A stretch of 12,404 bases of DNA from Nitrosopumilaceae archaeon (GTDB taxonomy: Archaea; Thermoproteota; Nitrososphaeria; Nitrososphaerales; Nitrosopumilaceae). A program made the translations under genes and the position numbers. A model generated the notes under the pieces. It did not search any database, had not been told where the DNA came from, and saw nothing but the letters and a program-made list of their open reading frames with translations. This document shows, piece after piece, positions 6,713-12,404 of the stretch; within the stretch, counting starts at the first letter, position 1, and every line of letters starts with the position of its first letter. The DNA is taken from positions 1 to 12,404 of the forward strand of contig JACENB010000025.1 in assembly GCA_013867245.1 (NCBI GenBank), in the 5' to 3' direction.

Positions 6713-9223
6713 TTGAAATTTTCATGTCCAAAATGTAAATCAAAAATTGAAATTCAAAAAACATTCAATAAAAAAATGCATGTGTCGTGTAGTAAATGTG
6801 GAATTCAAGATATCCTAGAATTTTCAAAAAATCCTGATGAAGTATTCCTAGAATTTCTAGCAAGATTTGACAAAGGATTAGTTAAACAAAAAGAACTAAC
6901 TGATGAATTAGCAGATGAAGGGATAATCAGAACAAAAAAAGAAATTAATGAAATGATCGGGGAATCAAATCCCGAAAAATTTCTGGAAGAAATTTTGCAT
7001 TCAAAAAAAGATTTTATTTCTGATTATAAAATTTTAAAGAATTCTGAGCCTAAAATGGGATGCAAAGTTGAGGAATTAGGATTAGATGAAAATATTTCAA
7101 ATTTTCTAAATGAATCAAAAATTAAACAATTCTATAAATTTCAAGAAGATGCAATACAAGAAATAGTATTTGGAGAAAATATTGTTATTGAAGCGCCAAC
7201 CGCATCAGGAAAAACAGAGGCATTTTTAATTCCAGTTATTCAAAGAATAAAAAAAGAATCAAACAAAGGCAAGATTTTTGCAATTTTTGTATATCCAACA
7301 AAAGCATTAGCTAGAGATCAATTTCCAAAAATTCAAAAATTTGCAGATAAAATTAAAATTAATGTTAAAGTTTTTGATGGAGATACAAAATTAGAAGAAA
7401 GAAGAGAAATTATTGATACACCACCAGAAATTATAATTACCAATTTTGATGTTCTACATTATCATTTATGGCATCAAACTAAATTTTCAAATTTATTAAA
7501 TTCAACAGAGATTTTAGTGGTAGACGAAGCACATGTTTATTCAGGAATTTTTGGATCTAATGTTCACTATATCATAAAAAGACTAAAACGAATTTGCAAA
7601 AATAAATTACAATTTGTTGCCGCATCAGCAACACTTGAGGATGCTAAAACATTTTGTGAGCAATTATTTGGAGAAAAAATGCAATTAGTAAAGGGTTCAG
7701 GCAAAAAGGGGGAAACCGATTTTGTGATGATATTTCCAACACTTAGAACTCAGAGAAATCTCATGGTAGAATTGACAAAAAAATTAACAGATAAAAATCA
7801 TAAGACAATGATTTTTAGCAATTCTCATTTGAATGCTGAACTTCTAGCAATGCAAACAAAAAAACAAAAAATCAACATCAAAGTACATCGAGCAGGATTA
7901 ATGGCAAATTATAGAATGTCAGTTGAAAAACAATTCAAAGAAGACAAATTACAAGCAATTTCATGCACACCTACCCTAGAATTAGGCATAGATGTTGGAA
8001 ATGTTGATTGTGTTATTTCATCTACAATTCCAGTAAACAGACTGACTCAAAGAATAGGAAGAGCTGCAAGAAAAGGACAAAGAGGATATGCATTTTTAGC
8101 ATTAGGTAATGATCCCATTTCACAATATTACAAAAATCATCCTAATGATTATTTTGAAGATATTGAAAAAACATACATTGATCCAAAGAATCCATTTGTA
8201 GAAGAATTTCAAATTCTAGCCATTGCTTGTGATAAACCAATTTCAAAACATGAATTAAAAGAGCATGAAAAAATGATTGAATATCATTTAACAGAAGGAA
8301 ATTTAATAGAATCAAATAATAGATTAGTTCCCAATTTTGAAAAAATTAATTCAATTTTAAATGACTATAGCATTAGAGGTATTGGTAAATCAATAGATAT
8401 TTTTCTAAATGAAAAAAAAGTAGGTGACAGAATACTACCTATTGCTTTAGAAGAATTACATAAAGATGCAATCTATTTTCTAGCTGGTTCACGCTACAAA
8501 GTAAAAGAATTGAATTATCCAAAAAATAATTATGCTAAAATTGAAAGAGTACAAAAAGATTATCCATACTATACAAAATCATTAACAGAAGAATGGCCAA
8601 CAATTGAAACAATATTTGAAAAAAGAAATGCAGGAGGAATTGAAATAGCATTTTGCAAATTGCACATAGAGAAAAAAGTTTATGGTTATGTGAATATAGA
8701 ATTAGGGCAAGAAGTTGCACAAGGTGAAAAAGTGATGTTAGACACACCACTAGAATACGACTTTATTACAAAAGGAATTGTATTTCATGCACCAAGACCT
8801 CTAAAAATCATGGAAAAATCTGAAGATGAAGAATATACAGAAGCCAGTGGATATCATGCAACAGAACATGTTGTAATTGAGGGAAGCAACATGATTACAG
8901 GAGGAGTATCTCAAGATTTAGGAGGAATTTCTTTAGGCACATCAGGCTTAATTTTCATTTATGATGGTGCAATTGGAGGAAGTGGTGCTAGTAAGGCATT
9001 ATACGATAGATTTGAAAAAGCACTAGAAAGAAGTATGCATATTGTAAAAGAATGCCCTTGTAAAAATGAGGCAGGATGTCCAAGATGTACATTTTCATAC
9101 AGATGTGGAAACAATAATGAATTTTTACATAAATATTCAGCATTAGAAATTCTAGAAAGAATCAACAATGGAGAGAAAACAGAGTTGATTGATCCAATGG
9201 AAGGAGACAAACCATTAGTATAA
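6713..9223 (+). CDS. DEAD/DEAH-box helicase of the MrfA/YprA/Hrq1 type with C-terminal DUF1998/zinc module (836 aa)
   Basis: A superfamily 2 ATP-dependent helicase. All core motifs are visible: I APTASGKTEA (161-170), Ia YPTKALARDQ (194-203), II VVDEAH (269-274), III SATL (305-308), V TPTLELGIDVG (419-429) and VI QRIGRAARKGQRG (446-458). The C-terminal part (about 690-800) matches the DUF1998 region, with YHATEHV (714-720) and IYDGAIGGSG (749-758), and ends in a cysteine cluster Cys781, 783, 789 and 792, plus Cys798, as in MrfA/YprA. The N terminus adds a zinc ribbon, CPKC (5-8) and CSKCG (26-30). Bacterial MrfA repairs mitomycin-type DNA adducts, so DNA repair is the likely role. The start is TTG: an in-frame stop lies 6 bp upstream, and the next ATG (residue 22) would lose half the zinc ribbon. 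It diverges from the DNA methyltransferase. Confidence 0.93.
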   Translation: MKFSCPKCKSKIEIQKTFNKKMHVSCSKCGIQDILEFSKNPDEVFLEFLARFDKGLVKQKELTDELADEGIIRTKKEINEMIGESNPEKFLEEILHSKKDFISDYKILKNSEPKMGCKVEELGLDENISNFLNESKIKQFYKFQEDAIQEIVFGENIVIEAPTASGKTEAFLIPVIQRIKKESNKGKIFAIFVYPTKALARDQFPKIQKFADKIKINVKVFDGDTKLEERREIIDTPPEIIITNFDVLHYHLWHQTKFSNLLNSTEILVVDEAHVYSGIFGSNVHYIIKRLKRICKNKLQFVAASATLEDAKTFCEQLFGEKMQLVKGSGKKGETDFVMIFPTLRTQRNLMVELTKKLTDKNHKTMIFSNSHLNAELLAMQTKKQKINIKVHRAGLMANYRMSVEKQFKEDKLQAISCTPTLELGIDVGNVDCVISSTIPVNRLTQRIGRAARKGQRGYAFLALGNDPISQYYKNHPNDYFEDIEKTYIDPKNPFVEEFQILAIACDKPISKHELKEHEKMIEYHLTEGNLIESNNRLVPNFEKINSILNDYSIRGIGKSIDIFLNEKKVGDRILPIALEELHKDAIYFLAGSRYKVKELNYPKNNYAKIERVQKDYPYYTKSLTEEWPTIETIFEKRNAGGIEIAFCKLHIEKKVYGYVNIELGQEVAQGEKVMLDTPLEYDFITKGIVFHAPRPLKIMEKSEDEEYTEASGYHATEHVVIEGSNMITGGVSQDLGGISLGTSGLIFIYDGAIGGSGASKALYDRFEKALERSMHIVKECPCKNEAGCPRCTFSYRCGNNNEFLHKYSALEILERINNGEKTELIDPMEGDKPLV

Positions 9224-9238
9224 AAAAATCAAAATGGG

Positions 9239-9249
9239 ATAAATATAAG
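9239..9249 (+). promoter_or_regulatory. TATA box of the SDR gene
   Basis: ATAAATATAAG in the 44-bp gap after the helicase gene, centred about 24 bp before the ATG at 9268. It fits a leaderless transcript. Confidence 0.55.
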
Positions 9250-9267
9250 AAAAAAAATAACATAACT

Positions 9268-10098
9268 ATGGAAAAAGTTGCTCTTGTAACAGGTAGTTCA
9301 TCAGGTATTGGACTAGAAACAGCATTAGCACTAGCTAGAGACGGTTATGAAACATATGCAAGTATGAGAGATGTAAAAAAATCAGCAGAATTAGAATATG
9401 CTGCAAAAAAAGAAGATCTCAAAATAAAAATTATCCAATTAGATGTAGATAAAGAAGAATCAATAGTTTCAGCAATTAAAGAAATTTCAACAGAATGTGG
9501 AAGATTAGATGTTTTAGTAAATAATGCAGGATACGGTCAGTTTGGATGTACTGAAGACATTACGTTAGATGATTTTAGAAAACAATTTGACACAAATTTT
9601 TTTAGTATTGTTAGAATAATTCAAGAAGTTTCTCCAATAATGCGAAATCAGAAATCAGGAACCATTGTAAATATCAGTTCAGTTGTTGGAAAAATTGGAT
9701 TACCAGGTTCGCCAGCCTATATTAGTACAAAATTTGCTTTAGAGGGATTTAGTGAATGTTTAAGATATGAGCTTGGTCAATTTGGAATTAAAACCACTCT
9801 AATTGAACCAGGAGTAATTAAAACAAATTTCTTCAATTCAATGAAAATCCCAGAATCAAAAACGGATCCAAAATACAAAGAATTAACTGATCATATTTTA
9901 GCAGGTCTCAAAATGATGGCTGAAATGGGAACTCCACCATCACAAGTTGCAGATGTGATAGTTAAAGCCATCAACAGTAATGAAATCTTACCACGATATA
10001 TTGTGGGTACTGATGCAGCTATGTTTATGGAGGCAAAGCAAGCCAAAACTGACCTAGAATTTGAAAAATATATGAGTAAAGAGCTATTTCCAGGCTGA
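9268..10098 (+). CDS. Short-chain dehydrogenase/reductase, classical type (276 aa)
   Basis: An NAD(P)-dependent oxidoreductase acting on a carbonyl or alcohol. The Rossmann glycine motif is TGSSSGIG (8-15), the structural NNAG is at 85-88, and the catalytic set is Asn110, Ser138 in NISS (135-138), Tyr151 and Lys155 in YISTK (151-155); PG at 181-182 follows in the usual place. Arg34 just after the second strand (SMRD) favours NADP(H). Length is normal for a classical SDR with a slightly extended C terminus (about 195-276), which normally forms the substrate lid. The substrate cannot be inferred; neighbours are a helicase and a topoisomerase, with no pathway link. It appears to be transcribed alone from its own TATA box. 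Confidence 0.92.
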   Translation: MEKVALVTGSSSGIGLETALALARDGYETYASMRDVKKSAELEYAAKKEDLKIKIIQLDVDKEESIVSAIKEISTECGRLDVLVNNAGYGQFGCTEDITLDDFRKQFDTNFFSIVRIIQEVSPIMRNQKSGTIVNISSVVGKIGLPGSPAYISTKFALEGFSECLRYELGQFGIKTTLIEPGVIKTNFFNSMKIPESKTDPKYKELTDHILAGLKMMAEMGTPPSQVADVIVKAINSNEILPRYIVGTDAAMFMEAKQAKTDLEFEKYMSKELFPG

Positions 10099-10113
10099 TA
10101 ATCACTTTATGTT

Positions 10114-10124
10114 AAATTATATAC
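10114..10124 (+). promoter_or_regulatory. TATA box of topoisomerase IB gene
   Basis: AAATTATATAC lies about 45 bp upstream of the ATG at 10164. With the usual 25-bp distance this gives a start near 10145 and a leader of about 20 nt, longer than for other promoters in this window. No Shine-Dalgarno is evident in that leader. Confidence 0.5.
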
Positions 10125-10163
10125 AGATACGGACGAGTTTTTGTCAAAGTCCACAGATCTAAA

Positions 10164-11825
10164 ATGAAATGGAAAAAATTACAACATAATGGAATCTTGT
10201 TTCCTCCGGAATATGAGAAACAAGGAATTAAAATAAAAATTCAAGGAGATACTATCGATCTTGACATAAATCAAGAAGAAATGGTATATCAGTGGGCAAA
10301 GAAAAAAGATACCCCATATGCACAAGACAAGGTTTTTCAAAAAAACTTTACAGGAGATTTTGTCAAAACATTAGATTCAAAATTTAAAAAAACATCATAT
10401 GAAGACATTGATTTTTCAAATGCATACAAAATTGTAGATAAAGAAAAAGATCTCAAAGAAATGATGACAAAAGAAGAAAAAAAGGAACTAGCTAAAAAAA
10501 GAAAAGAATTACGTGAAAAATTAAAAATAAAATACGGAATTGCCATCATGGATGGAAAAGAAGTTGAAGTTGGAAACTATATGGCAGAACCTCCAGGAAT
10601 TTTCATAGGCAGAGGAGAACATCCACTAAGAGGTAAATGGAAACCAAGAGTTACAGCAAAGGATGTTACACTAAACATGGGAAAAGATGCAAAAAAGCCA
10701 GAAGGTAATTGGGGCAAAATTATTCACGATAATGATTCAATGTGGTTAGCAAGTTGGATGGACTTTCTTACACAAAAAAGAAAATATGTATGGTTGGCAG
10801 ATACTGCAGGACTCAAACAAGATAGAGACAAGGAAAAATATGAAAAAGCAGTCAAACTGGGAAATGAAATTGAAAAGATAAAAGATAGAATTGTTAAGGA
10901 TATGAAAAGTAAAGATCCTAAAATTAATAGAATATCAACTGCATGTTATTTGATTTATAGAACTGCTATGAGGGTAGGAGACGAAAAAGACCCAGATGAG
11001 GCAGATACCGTAGGCGCAACAACTCTTCGAAAAGAGCACATCAAAATTACAGCAAATACAATTGAATTTGATTTTCTAGGTAAGGATAGTGTCAGATGGC
11101 AAGAAACAGTAGTAGCTGAAGGTCATGACGAGCAATTTCATAAAAATCTTAAAAATCTCATAGAAAAGAAAAAACCAAAAGATGAAATTTTTGAAGGAAT
11201 TACATCAAGACACGTTAACCAATATTATTCAGGAATTGTGAAAGGATTAACTGCCAAAGTGTTTAGGACATACCTAGCAACTTCAGTTGTTAAAAAATAC
11301 CTACTAGAACATGACACAATCAAATCAAAAACAGCAAATGAAAAACTATACCATGCAAAATTAGCAAACTTGGAGGCTGCAATAATGTGCAATCACAAAA
11401 GAACAATTCCTAAAACATATGAACAAACATTACAAAAGAAAAGAGATTCTATTAAAAAATTAGAAAAAGAAAAAGCATGGGTAAAAACTCAAGACACTCT
11501 TAAAAAAGTGGAATTAAAGGAACCAAAAACAGATATCCAAAAGAAAAGTAAAACAAAAAGAATCAAGACACTAAATGAACAAATCAAGAAACAAAAATCA
11601 AAACATAAAGAAAGATTACAAAAATTAGAACTTCAATTAGATTTATCAGAAAAAACCAAAGATTATGCTATTGGAACATCCCTTAGAAATTACATAGATC
11701 CTCGTGTTTTCAAAGCATGGACTGATGAGGTAGGAGCAGAATGGGAGAAATTATACACTGCAGCATTACAAAAGAAATTCCTTTGGGTAAAAAATGAGGA
11801 TGTAGAATGGAAAAATCTAAAATAG
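10164..11825 (+). CDS. topIB: DNA topoisomerase IB, eukaryotic type (553 aa)
   Basis: A monomeric topoisomerase that relaxes supercoils by cutting one strand through a 3'-phosphotyrosine. The match to eukaryotic Top1 is extensive. Catalytic residues, aligned by motif to human Arg488, Lys532, Arg590, His632 and Tyr723, are Arg270 (RTAMRVGDEKD), Lys307 (FDFLGKDSVRW), Arg368 (GLTAKVFRTY), His411 (MCNHKR) and Tyr510 (GTSLRNYIDPR). The core subdomains begin at the first residues with KWKKLQHNGILFPPEY, so the long charged N-terminal domain of eukaryotic enzymes is absent. A Lys/Glu-rich coiled-coil linker occupies about 415-495. Topo IB of this type is a known marker of thaumarchaea and related lineages among archaea. 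Five basic-rich codons near 100-122 form another helical segment. It is complete and appears functional. Confidence 0.97.
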   Translation: MKWKKLQHNGILFPPEYEKQGIKIKIQGDTIDLDINQEEMVYQWAKKKDTPYAQDKVFQKNFTGDFVKTLDSKFKKTSYEDIDFSNAYKIVDKEKDLKEMMTKEEKKELAKKRKELREKLKIKYGIAIMDGKEVEVGNYMAEPPGIFIGRGEHPLRGKWKPRVTAKDVTLNMGKDAKKPEGNWGKIIHDNDSMWLASWMDFLTQKRKYVWLADTAGLKQDRDKEKYEKAVKLGNEIEKIKDRIVKDMKSKDPKINRISTACYLIYRTAMRVGDEKDPDEADTVGATTLRKEHIKITANTIEFDFLGKDSVRWQETVVAEGHDEQFHKNLKNLIEKKKPKDEIFEGITSRHVNQYYSGIVKGLTAKVFRTYLATSVVKKYLLEHDTIKSKTANEKLYHAKLANLEAAIMCNHKRTIPKTYEQTLQKKRDSIKKLEKEKAWVKTQDTLKKVELKEPKTDIQKKSKTKRIKTLNEQIKKQKSKHKERLQKLELQLDLSEKTKDYAIGTSLRNYIDPRVFKAWTDEVGAEWEKLYTAALQKKFLWVKNEDVEWKNLK

Positions 11826-11880
11826 AATTCAAAGAACTCTAAAATCATAAAATATAGCATAATTTAGCACCGTAGAATCA

Positions 11881-11888
11881 TTTAATTT
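11881..11888 (+). promoter_or_regulatory. TATA-like box of tRNA-Met gene
   Basis: TTTAATTT is centred about 28 bp upstream of the first base of the tRNA at 11913. The octamer is identical to the one before tatA. The remaining 87-bp gap after the topoisomerase gene is AT-rich with no other clear element. Confidence 0.45.
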
Positions 11889-11912
11889 CCCATATTTTTG
11901 ACCATATAGTAT

Positions 11913-12027
11913 GCCGGGGTAGCTCAGCCTGGTTAGAGTGCCAGTTCAATTGGTAAACTCTAACGGTTCTCCAACTAAGGCAATACTCATAATCTGGAGG
12001 TCGCGAGTTCGAAACTCGCCCCCGGCA
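11913..12027 (+). tRNA. tRNA-Met(CAT), elongator type, with 40-nt intron
   Basis: The mature molecule is 75 nt from two exons, 11913-11944 and 11985-12027. Acceptor stem GCCGGGG pairs fully with CCCCGGC (12020-12026), followed by A73; no CCA is encoded. D stem GCTC/GAGT (11922-11925, 11936-11939) encloses a 10-nt loop. The anticodon stem CCAG + A pairs with TCTGG (11993-11997) only after removal of 11945-11984. The anticodon loop is CTCATAA with CAT at 11988-11990. T stem GCGAG/CTCGC encloses TTCGAAA. G1:C72 and the lack of a GGG/CCC anticodon stem argue against the initiator. An isoleucine tRNA(CAT) with agmatidine cannot be strictly excluded, but the GCCGGGG acceptor resembles archaeal elongator Met. 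Confidence 0.94.
11945..11984 (+). other. tRNA intron at position 30/31 with bulge-helix-bulge
   Basis: Forty bases interrupt the anticodon stem between G30 and A31, not the canonical 37/38 site. The splice motif is perfect: central 4-bp helix TGCC (11939-11942) with GGCA (11979-11982), 3-nt bulges AG^T (11943-11945) and AT^A (11983-11985) with cuts after the second base. An outer helix is GAG (11936-11938) with CTC (11986-11988). The inner intron hairpin is anchored by TTGG (11950-11953) with CCAA (11971-11974). It would be removed by the archaeal splicing endonuclease EndA. Confidence 0.9.
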
Positions 12028-12090
12028 CACAGATTATTCTCAGAAATCGTAAGATGGGGGTCTCTATGAAAAAATTTTGTGAATCGAATT

Positions 12091-12404
12091 CTAAGAATAG
12101 TATTCTTTGAAGCCCTTATCTGTAGGGACTAATTCAGTTTTCATACCAAATAATCCAGATTTTTGCTGGGCTTTCATCAATCCATTACTTTCTAAATCTT
12201 CTAAAATGGAATTAAGTTCCTCAGTAGTCAAACCGGTATTTTTTTGAATATTTTCAAACAATCTAACTCCTCTATGTAACTCACCTAAAACTAGCATGTT
12301 TTTGGTTTGAGGTTTTGAAGATTTTGGAGGTTCTTGATATTCAGCAGGATTTGATTCAAATTGCTCATCAGACTGTTTTTCAAATCTACCAAAATCAGAA
12401 CCAT
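12091..12404 (-). CDS. Winged helix-turn-helix protein, C-terminal part (5' end cut by window)
   Basis: The frame is open from the right edge to a TAG at 12091, giving at least 104 residues; an internal ATG at 12297 is not the likely start because the frame continues upstream without a stop. The first 35 visible residues are hydrophilic, rich in Gln, Glu, Pro and Lys, and look like a disordered linker. The remainder, beginning MLVLGELHRGVRLFENIQ, has the helix pattern of a small winged-helix domain: a recognition-type region TTEELNSILEDLESNGL, then a beta-hairpin wing ending in ELVPTDKGFKEYY. Such domains usually bind DNA, as in archaeal transcription regulators, but some mediate protein contacts. 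The N-terminal part and so the overall family cannot be seen. It converges on the tRNA gene across a 63-bp gap. Confidence 0.75.
   Translation of the reverse strand, partial: GSDFGRFEKQSDEQFESNPAEYQEPPKSSKPQTKNMLVLGELHRGVRLFENIQKNTGLTTEELNSILEDLESNGLMKAQQKSGLFGMKTELVPTDKGFKEYYS

Noticed and set aside
8535..9210. Two minus-strand open frames under the 3' half of the helicase gene
   Set aside because: They are shadows of the DUF1998 region, which is strongly conserved on the plus strand. The translations are low-complexity.
5843..9223. A complete DISARM or restriction-modification locus
   Set aside because: No endonuclease, PLD protein or second DUF1998 protein is present. The neighbours on both sides are ordinary housekeeping genes, so only a weak hypothesis is kept under findings.
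11413..11660. Internal repeat or low-complexity insertion in the topoisomerase gene
   Set aside because: The Lys/Glu-rich stretch corresponds to the coiled-coil linker found in all eukaryote-type topo IB enzymes, between the His and Tyr motifs.
11940..11960. Alternative anticodon CAA (Leu) in the loop TTCAATT with the intron further downstream
   Set aside because: It puts a pyrimidine at position 37, breaks the anticodon stem, and gives no bulge-helix-bulge. The CAT reading restores all stems and a perfect splice motif.
12028..12090. Small RNA between the tRNA and the winged-helix gene
   Set aside because: There is no C/D or H/ACA box, no clear hairpin and no promoter. The stretch is only 63 bp.

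Overview
The window looks like chromosomal sequence from an ammonia-oxidising archaeon of the Nitrososphaerota (Thaumarchaeota), of the Nitrosopumilus/Nitrosarchaeum kind. The reasons are: a eukaryote-type DNA topoisomerase IB (a thaumarchaeal hallmark) beside an archaeal proteasome alpha subunit; an intron-containing tRNA without an encoded CCA; AT-rich DNA; and TATA-like boxes whose centres lie about 24-31 bp upstream of several start codons, as expected for leaderless archaeal transcripts. This placement is inferred from gene content, not from a database search.

Left part, minus strand (1-2662): glutamate dehydrogenase, a class I glutamine amidotransferase 23 bp (start to stop) downstream of it, and a stand-alone ATP-grasp beta subunit of an ADP-forming acyl-CoA synthetase that runs off the left edge. 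The first two are probably co-transcribed; the third has its own TATA-like box. Together they look like nitrogen and carbon core metabolism.

Centre, plus strand (2798-5839): proteasome alpha subunit, a UbiE/MenG-like methyltransferase with a clear Shine-Dalgarno, an MFS transporter overlapping it by 4 bp, then a separately promoted TatA-like protein with an unusual C-terminal tail. tatA converges on a minus-strand DNA methyltransferase with only 3 bp between the stop codons. The methyltransferase is divergent from a MrfA/YprA/Hrq1-type DEAH helicase with zinc-binding modules at both ends. This is the only pair that invites a defence or DNA-modification reading, but no nuclease is visible and the helicase may simply be a repair enzyme.

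Right part (9268-12404): an SDR oxidoreductase, topoisomerase IB with all five catalytic residues, an elongator-type tRNA-Met(CAT) interrupted by a 40-nt intron at the non-canonical position 30/31, and the C-terminal part of a minus-strand winged-helix protein cut by the right edge.

All intergenic gaps are shorter than 150 bp. I saw no CRISPR array, insertion sequence, prophage gene or long repeat. The best-supported unusual feature is the tRNA intron with its perfect bulge-helix-bulge. I do not see a convincing new multi-gene system.
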